DNA from: Lingula anatina
Lineage: Eukaryota; Brachiopoda; Lingulata; Lingulida; Lingulidae
Length of the DNA: 64,000 nt
Assembly (NCBI RefSeq): GCF_001039355.2
Contig: NW_019775447.1
Coordinates: forward strand, 315,758 to 379,757
Reading direction: 5' to 3'
Of the stretch, positions 39,567-51,578 are shown one piece after another. The stretch's first letter is position 1, and each line of letters starts with the position of its first letter. The position numbers were made by a program, and so were the translations under genes. The notes under the pieces were generated by a model. It was not told where the DNA came from. It saw nothing but the letters and a program-made list of their open reading frames with translations, and ran no database searches.

Positions 39567-41751
39567 GATGGGCTGTTGAAAAAAAACATCATTACCAACC
39601 CATGTAAGAAATTATACATAGTTTCATGGTGAATTCTAAAAACTGCCATCAAGGATTTACTGCTCAGAAGGGTTTTATTTTCAACTCGAGATCAGAAATT
39701 AAAACCAAGATAATCATGTTTGAATATCAAATCTACAAGTAATTTGAATCTTCAAGATTTTTACAGCTGTTCCCAATATAGGTTTAACAGTGTACATTAG
39801 TGCTCATTTCTGAGAAAACTGTATTAGGATCAAGTATTAATACTTATGTGATGCCCTAAAGGCAGCCAAGTGATATGGTCGCTGTACAATCTGTCAAGTT
39901 CCATGTGTCATACCAACATGTTTGTGATGCTATAAAAGATAAAATTCCAATATGTGCAAACATAGCATTGCAGTTGTTCATGTGCTTGACTCTTAACAAA
40001 ATCGCTTGTGTTAATAAGGATGATGTCAAAGAAAATAAAAGGTTCTCACTAACTATAATTTAAAAGAAAAAACGTTTTCATTTGTACCAAATGTTCTGGT
40101 TGGTACTATATTGCACTATTATATGTTCATGTTGTGTGATACATGTCAGAAATGCATTTTATAAAAGACGCTATAATCATGTGTAAGGATGATATATATG
40201 AGTATTAACTTCATAAAATATAAAAAAAATATTTTTTAAGTCCGATGTTACAGGCTTTAAATGTTTGCATGTTTTCTAAATAGCCTTAAATGTATCAGTA
40301 TACTGCAGTTTATATTACTATCAAGGTGACAATCTGTAGTTAGAACAGCTGAAGCACTTCATCTTCTGTGGGATAAGTGTTGTTAAGTGTACATACAAGA
40401 TGTAAAACTTGTTATTAACTGGTCTTTATTACAATGACAAGTACTGCAATTGAATATAGATCAATTCATAATTGTAATGAATAAGCTTATGTTTAAGGAA
40501 CTGAGTGTTATAGAATGCTGATGTGATTGTCCAGAGTGAAAAATCTACAGTAAAACGACCACTTATGCAAGATAATGCAACAAATGTTAATTCAGCATTA
40601 ACAGCAAAATAAAAAGAAGTATTATGAGAAAATGGAGGACTATGAAAGCAGGAAAGCTTCCCTGGGGGTTACATGGTCAGTTATAAAAAATAATCTCTAA
40701 AATCACTCACAATGTGTTCAACTAGCTTCCAGGAGGAGATTAAGAAAGTCTTTGAAGATCTTTCAATTCAGGTCAGCCACCTTGCTCAGAGCAATCCTGC
40801 ATAATTGGTCTTTGCCTACACCTCAAACCAGAACAATTGGAATTTAGGTATCACTTTTCCTCAGTAAGAAGTTCAATACTGATATAATTTGTTACAAGTA
40901 CTGATTTTAACTTGGGGCATATATGCTATATTCAGGGTGCTAGTATTAAATAGGAACAATACTTTTTGAAAACACAACACAAAATATCTGCTTTAAGGTG
41001 AGGAAAAGATTGCTCTGATTGGTGCTGTGTAGGAACTGTTGACTGTCAAGGCCATATGGGTCTGACTAGAGAAGGTTGTAATGTACTTTTATTATTACAT
41101 GTACTTGTGTTATTATACAGCATAGCTGGGAGAAATAAAAAACGTAAAAAAAGTTTATTTCTGTTACTTATTACATATGGATATTACATGGGTGAGTTGT
41201 GAAAAATGAAAATCCTGAAAACATACCTTGCAATTTCTCATTGCATTTAGACCCTATGAAAATTATCAAAATTAAGCATTAAAATCCTGAAATCGGGCAT
41301 AACCTGGAAACTTTCACCCATGATGTTATTATCATTAACATTTAAAAGTTTGAGCTATTTAAGAAGGCATGATGTACATTATTGGAAAAAAATATACAGA
41401 TTCTTGCAGGATAACATTCAAGAACTTCAACTGAAAAATGTTCATCATACATTAAACCTAAGCTGTGGAAATCAAAATAAACTCCCCTTGCAATAACTGC
41501 TGCATTAGGGCCACAAGCAGGAGATTTCAGCTTAGGTTACTGATCACTGAACCTGCAGTAGGCTCATATTTACCACGAGGGGCATAGATGGCTTTCAATT
41601 TTCATACATATATTCCTGGTGAACAAAAATATATGTATGAAAATATAGAAATATCACTCAAATCTTTGTAGTTGAAGTTTTGCTAAATGATAAATTTAAC
41701 TTTGGAAGAAATACTTTCATCCAAGTACTTCTGGTTCCACTTTCATCTTCA
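39567..41751. other. Convergent intergenic region fibrillin / LRRC61
   Basis: About 2.2 kb between the two stop codons, AT-rich. It must hold the LRRC61 3' UTR: TTTATT (AATAAA on the - strand) occurs at 41154-41159. No gene recognised. Confidence 0.6.
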
Positions 41752-41825
41752 TCACCTATTTTCTTCCCATTCTTGTATTTTGCCAGCAGCTGATTTGGAC
41801 AAATCTTCACAATTTTTCAGCAACT
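41752..41825 (-). CDS. LRRC61: LRRC61 exon 8 (stop)
   Basis: ELLKNCEDLSKSAAGKIQ, then EWEENR and TGA. Acceptor atttcag. A short helical tail like that of the human protein. Confidence 0.83.
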
Positions 41826-44282
41826 CTGAAATATCAATCACAGCTATGTCACTTTTAAGGATCCCACTTCATTTTTGAGCATCATAAGTTTGAGTTATCT
41901 AATTTGAATACAAAGTAAATGAGCTACTACCTCTGAGCTGCTGCTCTGCATCCAGTAAGACTGCCTTTTGTGGTGATGTGTTCCTTTTGTCCCAAAAATC
42001 TGATGGAACCCAGGAACCAGCCCCACCCAAGTCTTCCGCTCCTCTAGGAGTCTCGTTAGATTCTTGTAAAGCAAAAAGAAAAAAAAAAAAGAGAGAGAGA
42101 TAAAGAAATTAAATGTCTTGCTGCTTACCATTACTTCTAAAAAGATTGATGAGAAGTTGGGGTGAAAATATTTAGCTATATTTTCTTGTGTATTTTTCTA
42201 GAAGATTAATTTACCTTTAAGTTCTTCATCTAATTGCTCGTAGAGTTTGAATAGATCACTTCCTCTGCCCTTCAACCTTTCACCTATTGAAAATACAAAA
42301 ATTTGATAGTGGAGAAAATATATATTATAAATCTGGCTTTTATCCTTACCAATAAAAAACAGGTTCTTTTCTAACTCTGATTTTCAACTATTATCACAAT
42401 CAAACTGATCATACTTTGACTCTGTCAACAACGAGTTTTTGTACATTACTTAAACATTCATGATGAGCAAAAAATATCACAAAATTCCATACCGTCTAGA
42501 ATCACAAGTATAGGCAGCATGGTTGTAACATCAGATTTATAGGTGACATTCATACATATAGGGTTGCTTAGACCACTGGTTGTATCCTGGAGCCTCAGAT
42601 CTCTCAACTTCTCTAGGCAGCTCAGGCAGCGAAGAGTATCTAAACTGTTAGATTGAAAAAATATCTGAATTATACTGTATAGAAATATGTTATTATTCTT
42701 CTTCAAAACAGTAAAACACTGTAAAATTAGTAACTTAGACATTTTTTACATAGGTAGCATACAGGCAAGCTAAAATGTTATTTTTGGTAATTTAGAAATG
42801 TATCCTTTTGTGTGCTAGAGAAATCATATTATTAAATAAATACAGCTAAATACAGCTTTTAATGAATGAAGATAGGATGTTAGGAATTATATTTTGTAAG
42901 TACCTCCCTATCAAATTTCCTGCCAAGTTAAGTTTCTGCAAGTTGTCCAGCGACTGTAAACCATCTGAAAATTTGGAGTTGTAGTTATTAAAACTGTGCT
43001 TAAAATAATAATAATAATAATAATATGTAACAGACAGACAGATTTAGAATATCAAGAAGGGAGGGGCCCAATATTTTGATCACCACCTCTTCCCCCTTAT
43101 ATCTGCTATCAGACTTATAGTAAAGAATAATTACAACTCCAAATACTTGCCTAGCGAAGATATCCTATTTGCTGCTAGGTTGAGATATACTAGGTTGGTA
43201 AGTCCTGCTAATGAAAACAGCTTTGTTACATCGTTGAAGGACAGGTCCAGTCTTTCCAATCCAACACACTCTCCCAGACAGCCGAGACCACTAATATCTG
43301 AAAGAAAATAACCAGTGTATTACAAAAAAAAGGAAGAGCAATGGTTTATCAATTTCTTGTTGTGATATTTATTTACACTGCATTTGTGTCAAAATATCAT
43401 CATCTGCATCAACTAGTAGATATCAATAGTGTTGACAAGCCCTTAAATATATGGAGGGTATATATCATACAATATGAGCTTTCTGTCTTTTGATGCACCT
43501 ATATCACTCACATACGTATACTATGTACATTGTACAAGTTGCATGTAAAGCAAATGTGCTGTAGTAAGGAATAAAAAGTAGTATTTAACAAATAAATCAA
43601 TCTACCTTTTTATAAGTAAAATCAAGTGTTATCAAAATACAACTGTTTTTACTCACTTTGACTTCTCAAAGACAATGAATGAATACTTTCTAAATCAAAT
43701 TCTCTGCTTTGGCTCTTCATCATCTGTCTGGTAATGACAGTGGCTGCAGTGTAAACACACAGCAAAATAAAATTAGAACTTAATTGTAAGCAAATACTAA
43801 AACCACTATACACCCCGGAAACAAATTTTTATATATTTGATAAGATTGATTATGCTTGTTAGGTCTCTAGCAGTAAATAATCCAATATATATGTATTTCT
43901 ACTGGTATCCATAGTGAAATGCATGTTTTCTACAGCGGAATGCCAACTGTTTGTTCATTCCTAAATAAAAATAAAACTTGGCACATGAATCATTTTAGTT
44001 TTTGTCTCACTGTTGTAGGGCCTTGCTCTCTTCCATGTTCATCGCATATAACAATTCATTTGTATCAATCCTTTTTTACTTTTTGTGTTCTAGAGCTTAC
44101 GATACCAATAAAAAGGAGAGCTAACGTGTAGATATTCAAGATACAATGTACACTAAGTCTAAGACAATTTTAGTATCTGGTCCCATTTTCAAAATAATTG
44201 ATTATTGCAAAAGACACCAGATTCCCCCATTATCCCTGACTCTAAGAGATAGGGAAGCGTTCTTACCGCTTCCTCCCTCCAT
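41752..44282 (-). CDS. LRRC61: LRRC61-like leucine-rich repeat protein, 8 exons, 245 aa
   Basis: Small LRR protein of unknown molecular role. Exons in gene order: 44267-44282, 43657-43743, 43151-43297, 42904-42964, 42493-42644, 42215-42283, 41931-42062, 41752-41825; together 738 bp with stop, all phases agree. The N-terminal REFDLESIHSLSLRSQN leads into LRRs (GLGCLGECVGLERLDLSFN, LTNLVYLNLAANRIS, LDNLQKLNLAGN) and an LRR cap with LSNPICMN and ILDGERLKGRGSDLFKL. Human LRRC61 shares DLGCLGECLGLEWLDLS, LSNPLC and DGERVIGRGSEF in the same order and is 259 aa, as I recall. One intron (43149-43150) uses a GC donor. The ATG lies in a short first exon; the call is confident because all eight exons line up. 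Confidence 0.92.
41931..42062 (-). CDS. LRRC61: LRRC61 exon 7
   Basis: ESNETPRGAEDLG, WVPSDFWDKR and LLDAEQQLR; the WV-x(3)-FW pattern resembles WVEPGYW of human LRRC61. Acceptor tacaag, donor gtagta. Confidence 0.84.
42215..42283 (-). CDS. LRRC61: LRRC61 exon 6
   Basis: GERLKGRGSDLFKLYEQLDE, continuing the conserved GER..GRGS segment. Acceptor caatag, donor gtaaat. Confidence 0.91.
42493..42644 (-). CDS. LRRC61: LRRC61 exon 5 (LRR and cap)
   Basis: LDTLRCLSCLEKLRDLRLQD, then LSNPICMNVTYKSDV and LPILVILDG. Donor gtatgg. Confidence 0.92.
42904..42964 (-). CDS. LRRC61: LRRC61 exon 4 (LRR)
   Basis: GLQSLDNLQKLNLAGNLIG, one LRR turn. Acceptor ttttcag, donor gtactt. Confidence 0.9.
43151..43297 (-). 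CDS. LRRC61: LRRC61 exon 3 (LRRs; GC donor)
   Basis: Encodes ISGLGCLGECVGLERLDLS and LTNLVYLNLAANRIS. Acceptor tttcag. The donor is CTAG|gcaagt, a GC-AG intron with otherwise perfect consensus. Confidence 0.92.
43657..43743 (-). CDS. LRRC61: LRRC61 exon 2
   Basis: TVITRQMMKSQSREFDLES, matching the human N-terminus (ITPQLLKSRTGEFSLES). Acceptor ctgcag, donor gtgagt. Confidence 0.92.
44267..44282 (-). CDS. LRRC61: LRRC61 exon 1 (start codon)
   Basis: ATG plus 13 bases (MEGGS and one base), donor gtaaga. The A-T-G-G context follows an in-frame-neutral leader. Phase 1 end fits the next exon. Confidence 0.82.
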
Positions 44283-44678
44283 ATCTCACTAAATTGCAAT
44301 GCAGAGACGTTTAAAATTAGCAGCAGCTCATCCTTCAGCTGCCCGGAAGTTTATATGTTGCTATAGCTGTTTTGCGGTTGTCGTTAGTAGATACATAACA
44401 TAGAGTTCATACACATGTATACTGGATAGATTATATTGATGAGGGAACTAAATAAATGTTTTAGGCACGTCATATTTCATTTTATGCATACATTACAGGT
44501 TTATTTTGGCCTTTTTTCGTGAATACCGATAGATACTTGTGAATAACGACCCACTTACAGCAGCAAGAACTTTGAAAAAATAAAATTTGGACGACAGTGA
44601 TTTATTGACATATTTTTGAGATAATTAGAGTCTACACATTTTCATATGTGATTTAAATCTTTATTATCATAAATTATA
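44283..44678. promoter_or_regulatory. Bidirectional promoter candidate LRRC61 / CIB2
   Basis: 396 bp separate the two divergent start codons. Both 5' UTRs and any promoter must lie here unless further non-coding first exons exist. No clear TATA-box pair was identified. Confidence 0.65.
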
Positions 44679-44729
44679 ATGGGAAATAAGCAGACAACTT
44701 TCACGGACGAACAGCTTGTTGCATACCAG
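44679..44729 (+). CDS. CIB2: CIB2 exon 1
   Basis: [17 protein letters not shown], 17 codons, donor gtaaag. Gly2 and the following residues fit N-myristoylation. Confidence 0.94.
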
Positions 44730-47700
44730 GTAAAGTTATAATGAAGTTGTGTCGAAAACTCGAGATATATCATCTAAGTGACAAGTGACTGTTAAGAATC
44801 TTTAATTTTTTAAAAAAAATGTGAACTAACTTTTTAATTGGGATTTTCATAGGCTTTTCGTCTGGATTCTGTTTTATCAGTAAACTTTTGGTTTCTTTGA
44901 ATAACTAACTTAAATTGGTCAGTTGTTTATAGAGCCCCCAGACCTCTTCCTTGAACACTTTTCTAATTTACTGGTACGGTAGATATATTGGTGTCATTTG
45001 AAATAGGAAGATGACACAGTACAGATTCATTTGCTGCTGTATCGAGCAAGCATTAAGTGCAGAAGTGTATGTCACATATAGCAAGGGACACAGTACAGAA
45101 CCTGGTGGAATATCACCTGACACTTCTATCCACTTCAAAAATGTTTGAATTATTTTGTGGAACACGATCAAACACCTTTAGGGAATCATTCAACAATTTT
45201 TTTTTATTTTAGGATTGCAGCTTTTTCACCAGAAAAGAAATATTGAGGTAAGATACTATTTACATTTTTACATTATCATTAATTCATTATACATGACAAG
45301 TCGCAGTGTCCAGTTACTTTAATATAACAGCAATTGTTTGTGAATGGCATCTTGTCTTTGGCATTCATAAATGTTTTGTAGCATGGGCGTAACTAGGCAT
45401 ACGCACGGATGCACTGTGCGTACAATTTTTTTGGCCAACCATGATATTATTTTATATAAATTTAGTGTATTTTTCACGGAATATATATCAAAAATCCTCT
45501 GCGAATTAAAGTCACCTGTATGTACAAATCTTCTGTATACGCACAATTGTTCTGACCCCCCGTCTTGCATACTTTTATTCAACTGAAGTAAACAATGCCT
45601 GTTACCTGTACAAGTCCTATCCTAATCGTCCATCTAACTGGAACATCCTTTACCTCTTAATTGGAGGGTTAAGTGGTCTTCAACTCTCCTGTAGTCATGA
45701 GAGTAACGAACGCACTCTCGCTGGTGATATTTATCTCAGGTAAAATCTACCTGTGTGTTACTTTCAAAGAGCAGCTCCCGTAGACCTGGGGGCACTAGCT
45801 AAAATCTGGACACCAGGTTTAATAAGGAGCTAGAGAAACAAAGGAAGAATTTTTCCTGCAAAGATTCAAAGAATTTCACACGGACTTGATCCAGCTTAGT
45901 CCTCCAAACTAATAGGGTGACATGGGCAATTTCCACAAACAAATAAGTAAACTTAGATGTATCAGAGCTCTATTGTGTCATATAATTGGTTGTTTTTGGG
46001 AGCCATGCACCTGCATGAAAGCTGGATGAAACCATATGCAAGTTCAACTCAGAGGAGGATCCAGCATTATTCGAAGAGGGGAGGGGGGGGGTCTGCTGAT
46101 GCGAAGTTAGTCTCCTTTTAAATGAATATACCGTTCTGGGTAAATAAAAATATTGAAACTTTATTAAATCGCGAGAATATTAAATGATTATTTTATTATT
46201 AATGGAAATTAAGCTACGATGTGTGGTACATATGCTGTGATTACGCTGTCCTTCATCTGTTGCGTTAGTCTACATTTTGCTGTACATGCTGGGTATTTTA
46301 AAAATCTGTGCGTACAATTTTTAAAGGTCTGGTTCCGCCCCTGTTGTAGGATAAAACTTATTGTTTTAAAAAGTCAAAGAGTTGTTTAGATTCATAAAAA
46401 GACTTCTCAGTCATGTTAAAAATACAAACATTTTCATCCATTTTTTCAGGATCTTTCATCGCTTCAGAGAGCTTTATTCTGAGGGAGTTCCAAAGGATAT
46501 GACCCACAATGAAGCCCATACCATCAGGGTGCCTTTTGAAGAGGTGGAAAAGATGCAGGAACTGAGGGTACATTGAACATTTTCTATCTTTGGTTATGTA
46601 TGTAGACTAGATGGTTGAAAATTAATTGAATATAAACTGATTAGAATTTTCAAATAATCATAAAGAGCCTGTCAGAAAATCATCTCTAAAACCAGCAAGT
46701 GAAAGATAATGGCAGTAGACATTTTGTAGACAGATGGAAGGTTTTTATATTTTAAAAATTTTATATTTTGAAATGTTTTTTTTTAATTGATTGCATAATT
46801 TGTATATGTTCCAGGAAAACCCATTCCGTCGTAGAATTTGTGAAGTGTTTTCTGAAGATGGCCGTGGTAACATGACCTTTGATGATTTCCTTGACATGTT
46901 CTCAGTGTTTAGTGAGGCAGCTCCTAGGGATTTGAAATCAGTTTATGCCTTTAGGATATATGGTAGGCTCTATTAAAGATTGAATTATGCTGATAATATA
47001 TAGCATTTTGCTAAACGTCAGACTGAGAACAGAATCTTAAATTTTTTTTTTAAATGGCAGATTGCTTGATTTACATGTTAAAAAAGATCGTTCCTAAGGT
47101 AGTTTTATCATATAGGATACTTTGTATTTAATGTCTGTATTTCTAGATTTTGATGGAGACAACTTTTTGGGAAAACATGACCTGGAGAGGACACTGGGAT
47201 GTTTGACCAGGAATGAGCTGACTTCTGAGGAAGTAGATCTTGTGTGTGAGAAGGTAGGTGTTATAACATAACTAATAATAGACCGAATACTAGTCATCAA
47301 TCTTCTTTTAAGCAAGATGATCATGAGCACCAAATTCTATTGGTGATATAAGTCAAGGTGTCAGGTTTCCCTCTCAAAAAATAAATAAATAATAAATACA
47401 TATTAAATAGCAAATGAAAGTAAAATCGGTAGTGAAAACTTTTTAGGGATTTACATACTTTTGGTGGTGCTTTGTTAAAATATGTAACAATATGCATAAA
47501 GGTGTTGTAAACAGTGCAACATTTTTAAATTAAAAGGTGATGGAAGAGGCTGACTTGGATGATGATGGCAAGCTGTCTTATGTAGAGTTTGAACACGTTA
47601 TCTCCAGAGCTCCGGATTTCCTAGGGTAAGTGAAGGTTTAGAATATTTTTATGGCAATAATGCATTGTTTAATATTATGTTCTGATAAAGAAAAAGAGGA

Positions 47701-48115
47701 ATATAGTTGAATTCTATGTAACAAAGCATGTAAGCATGTAAAACAAAGGATAGTTATTGTAATTTTATACGTACCAGCAAAATGAAGCCACTAAATAGGG
47801 AATCATTTCAATTATAATTCCCTCTATGTATGCACACACATACACATGTATAAGATAGTTAAACAGATGGATCAAAATACATTGCCATACCACAGTCACT
47901 TAGACTGTCACTAAGATGGTTTCAGGGCTAATTAAGTATAAGAAAAAGATTGAAAAGAAAAAGAGCTCTGATATTCATCTGTAGTATGCATTGTGTCTTT
48001 TGGTGAGAGTGCATTGTATGCACACACATTTACATTGTCTGTGGAAACCAAGTAGGCCTTTAGTTTTTCTAATTTTTTTTACCTTTTTTTCAGAACTTTT
48101 CATATCAGGATATAA
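44679..48115 (+). CDS. CIB2: Calcium and integrin-binding protein (CIB2/CIB3-like), 7 exons, 189 aa
   Basis: EF-hand calcium sensor. Exons 44679-44729, 45213-45247, 46450-46567, 46815-46962, 47147-47253, 47537-47625, 48094-48115 total 570 bp with stop. MGNKQT at the N-terminus is an N-myristoylation signal. The first two EF-hands are degenerate. EF3 (residues 118-129, [12 protein letters not shown]) has Asp at position 12, as in human CIB2, which favours Mg2+. EF4 (159-170, [12 protein letters not shown]) is canonical. The C-terminus FHIRI is identical to vertebrate CIB2/3, and RENPF, DMFSV and APRxLK are conserved. Human CIB2 is 187 aa. In vertebrates CIB2/3 bind TMC channels of hair cells and integrin tails; function here is inferred. 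CIB2 versus CIB3 cannot be settled by eye. Confidence 0.95.
45213..45247 (+). CDS. CIB2: CIB2 exon 2
   Basis: [12 protein letters not shown], 35 bp, acceptor attttag, donor gtaaga. Matches the vertebrate DCTFFNKKDIL. Confidence 0.93.
45382..46343. mobile_element. Non-autonomous DNA transposon in CIB2 intron 2
   Basis: About 960 bp with short imperfect terminal inverted repeats: left CATGGGCGTAACTAGG, right (reversed) CAGGGGCGGAACCAGA. TTGTAG flanks both ends (45376-45381, 46344-46349), a likely target-site duplication. The word GTGCGTACAATTTTT occurs near both ends, inverted in neither. CAGGGGCG ends are typical of hAT-like elements, which make 8-bp duplications; only 6 bp match here, so the class is tentative. 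No transposase frame is visible. Confidence 0.65.
46450..46567 (+). CDS. CIB2: CIB2 exon 3
   Basis: [17 protein letters not shown] to [10 protein letters not shown]; the degenerate N-terminal EF region. Acceptor ttttcag, donor gtacat. Confidence 0.93.
46815..46962 (+). CDS. CIB2: CIB2 exon 4
   Basis: [37 protein letters not shown] and YAFRIY; conserved CIB core. Acceptor ttccag, donor gtaggc. Confidence 0.95.
47147..47253 (+). CDS. CIB2: CIB2 exon 5 (EF3)
   Basis: [18 protein letters not shown], then [19 protein letters not shown]-hand 3. Acceptor ttctag, donor gtaggt. Confidence 0.95.
47537..47625 (+). CDS. CIB2: CIB2 exon 6 (EF4)
   Basis: [19 protein letters not shown] and APDFLG. EF-hand 4 with all calcium ligands. 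Acceptor aaaaag is weak in pyrimidines; phase and conservation support it. Donor gtaagt. Confidence 0.93.
48094..48115 (+). CDS. CIB2: CIB2 exon 7 (stop)
   Basis: TFHIRI and TAA. Acceptor ttttttcag. The tail is invariant among CIB2/3 proteins. Confidence 0.93.
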
Positions 48116-48640
48116 TGAAACTGTGTATGGAAAAACCTCTGCATGACCATGACAAAGGACAGTTTTTCATGAGTTTTTCATGAACTTTACTACAAGTTGT
48201 ACATGGAATATCTCAACAATTGATTTTTTAGCCGACAAAATTAAAGTTAAGTTAATAATATGTCATATAAAATACGAAGAAAATTAAACTTGTGAGTATT
48301 TAACTGAATTGGCTAGCAGTAGAGCAGGCTACTGATGAGTTTTATAAAAATTGACACTTTGAGCAATCAGAAAATGGTTTTATGTTCTATTTCTAGGAAT
48401 TTAAGTGACTTACATCAAATTGAGTTCTTTTCGGTCTTTTTAAAATACACTTATTCCATGAAGAAGAAATATGTAGCATGTTTTATATGGGAACATTTGA
48501 TATTTCTGCAGTAACAGCAGTCCTCAAATGTAGGTAGCTGTCTGTGTGTAGAGAAATTTTTTGTGATGTCTTCAGTTGAAAATGTCTGTAGCAGCTTTTT
48601 GTGTGATTGTTTTGATAGGCAGCATTTTTTTTTCATAAAT

Positions 48641-48646
48641 AATAAA
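48641..48646 (+). terminator. Candidate polyadenylation signal of CIB2 (proximal)
   Basis: AATAAA about 525 bp after the stop. A second lies at 49376-49381, so two 3' UTR lengths are possible. Confidence 0.45.
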
Positions 48647-49375
48647 AATCCAAACATTCCAGTGATTTCTTGATGTAATGCTAATGATTTATACAAGTGT
48701 TTATATTGAGCTGGTATAATATCTACTTAATTGTGCCATAAACTACAATAAGGTGGGGGTTAGGGTTAATATGCTTTACATACCGTTACTGTTAGTACTT
48801 GGATAGATTAAAAATTTTATTAATTAAAAATTCAACATAATTTTAATTGAGTTAAATTCGATGCTTATAGTTCTGTTGTTTTGAATGCTTGTTCTTCTAT
48901 AGAAAATTTTCTATTTATTATATTTTTGTAAGACAGAAATGTTACGTATAAGCATTGTCAGGGACTTTTTTTGCAGAATATTTAGCAATAATTTGTTGTC
49001 CAGCAAGGTCACTTTTATTTACTATCAGCATAAGTGTTATGTAATACAATCAAAATTATTTGCAATATTTTGGTTATTCATTTAAAGATTGGTTTAAATG
49101 ATTTTGTGCAATATTTAGTTGCTGTGCAATATATATATTTTTTATTTTTATCTTCAAGAGTTATAAAAGGTCACAATATGTTTCCTTGTCAGTTTTATCG
49201 GAAACTGTTTTTTTTTTTTTTTAATTGGATTTTCTCCCAAATTAAATTATATGATATCAATGTATTCCTTTTGTTGTTATCTTAATTGTATACAATATTG
49301 GTTGATGTTTTGTTTGTGTTTAGCTTATTGGTAAGGTGCTAAATTTACTGTATAATTATTTGTGTGTAATACAGG

Positions 49376-49381
49376 AATAAA
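49376..49381 (+). terminator. Candidate polyadenylation signal of CIB2 (distal)
   Basis: AATAAA in GGAATAAAGG about 1.26 kb after the stop codon. Confidence 0.45.
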
Positions 49382-51440
49382 GGTTTTCAAAAAATGAAAA
49401 GTAAATAATCTTTGAAGAAAATGAAATTATCAAAGATAAATACTGTTCAAATTCCAACATCTCTAGCTTCAGTTCCACAAGCAGGACATGGAGTGTATCA
49501 TTTATATCAAAAAGGACCTCCACATATTTAGGAAGAGAAAAAAAAAGATACAGGTCCATTTTGGTGTTCCAGTGTATTGTCTTTTATTGTGATTGTAAAT
49601 ACAGGAATTTGTTAAATAGGTAACATGCAATATTCCTGACAAAATAATCATACCATTTATCTTGTTTTTTTTTCCAGTATCCTAGATTTATATTCAGTAT
49701 TGCTATAATTACAACAGATTATGCTTGTTCTGTGCATTATTTTGAGGCACTCTGGGGGCATAGTTCATATTCTACTTTTTTACCTAAAGCTGCAATCAAA
49801 TAGATTACAATGGACTTATTCCAGCTATTTAACAGATCTACAATGTACAATAATGGTATGTTAAACACATTAAAAAACGTCAATTGCTTTTTTTAAGATA
49901 AATTCTGTTGCTTAAAATGGCATTCTTCTCATAAACTATGTTGTAAGAGCTTTGACAATGAATAGTGTTGTGCCACATAAGCATGGACAATGAAATTTTA
50001 GCACACTTTACTTCTCTTTGAGATCTTATGTATGTTCTCCTTTGATGTATTCTAATGATCTAACTTATGAGATCTTAGTGTTCAAAACAGGTAATATGCA
50101 TATTTCATATTATAACAAATATACATGAACAAATATCTATCATGGTTTGCCCTTAATAACATTTTGGCGTAAATTAATTGCCACATTTCATGTGATCAAT
50201 TAATCTGAAATGACACTGCAGCTTCATACCACCTCATCAATTATCCCGATAGTCATTAACATCTGTTTCAATGAACCAACACACTCAGTTTTAATCTCAG
50301 TGCCCATTACTCATACACAAGGAGTACAAATCCCATAGTCACCATTCAACGACTGATGCACTGCTTCCCAGCCAACTCTGGTTTCAACATATTTATAGTT
50401 TATGGTTTCCATAAGTATACATGTGCTGCATAGGGGATACAGTGTAATTAATCAATAGGGTTTTTATGTATATGCTCAATTGGTTTGACTATAATCCAAC
50501 ATACTTGAATATGCAGATGCAAATTTAAAAGAATGCATTTATTTTCACCAATCTTCTGACACAGATCCAAAACCAAACACCAAAAAAGTTTGGCATTTAA
50601 ACAAAACAAATTTTTTTGTAAAAAATTCCAATCATGCTAATTTTTGAAAGGAACACTTAATAACCAAACAATGCTACCCAGTAAATTGAAAATAAAACAT
50701 ATGGTTTGGCAGTTATAGGAACTGATGACTATAGTGACAAGAAAGACATACTTAGTGTCTGTATATTTTATATAAGATCCTGTCAGATGTTGCACACTTT
50801 AACAATAGGTTGAATTCTACCAATCTGTCTTCCTACAGTTTATATAATGTGTGCAAAATTTTATACTACTAAATATTCAAATGACTACTTTTTTTTGCTC
50901 CAAACCAATATAAGAAAGTTTCTATAGTGGCAGCGATCATGTTGCAAAGATCTGTGACAAACATTCATAATGTTCATCATGGGTGACATGCCCTAGCTAA
51001 CAATGCAGCTGTACTCTTAGTATTGTGAGAAATATGGAATAGATATATTGCCACCAGTGATGTGTATGTCATAGACACAGTGAGAAGCATGAATGGATGT
51101 AACGTATACCTTGCTATTGCTGGTTTGTCTGACTTATTCAAGGCATAATAACATTGTTATACAACACAAAACCGCAGTATATGGATAGATATCCATGTTG
51201 TATAACAAATATCTTAGATGAGCTTTGTTGCCCTAGAATTGCTATAACCCAAAAGCATTTGCTTTACACTCTCAGTATATACAGGATGAATGAGCAGGAA
51301 CTGCTATCATGCCAACATCTCTCATCTGTATGCTCCCAGTGCACTGAATAGATATCTTGGAACTGCTGTGCTGCACTAGAAGTGCAGTGTTTTAAAAGGA
51401 AACTTACTTAAGTATACAAAATTCATGCCTCAGGGATCTG

Positions 51441-51578
51441 CTATGTTGAACCAGAAGTGTCATGCCCTAAAAGTGCAACACACACTCCAAGGATTGTCAC
51501 AAATACTATAGCACAGGCTAACACCACTGTGGTCAAACATATACACTTTCGTCTGCTTTGACTGCTAAGTTCAGTGTC
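51441..51578 (-). CDS. RGS9BP: RGS9BP exon 7 (tail anchor and stop)
   Basis: DTELSSQSRRKCICL, then about 22 hydrophobic residues (TTVVLACAIVFVTILGVCVA) and a short tail to TAG. This is a C-terminal membrane anchor like that of R9AP; the juxtamembrane cysteines could be acylated (inference). Confidence 0.87.
   Translation of the reverse strand, partial: DTELSSQSRRKCICLTTVVLACAIVFVTILGVCVALLGHDTSGST

Larger units (their letters stand above)
48116..51440. other. Convergent intergenic region CIB2 / RGS9BP
   Basis: About 3.3 kb between stop codons. It holds the two 3' UTRs and AT-rich sequence. No other gene seen. Confidence 0.6.
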
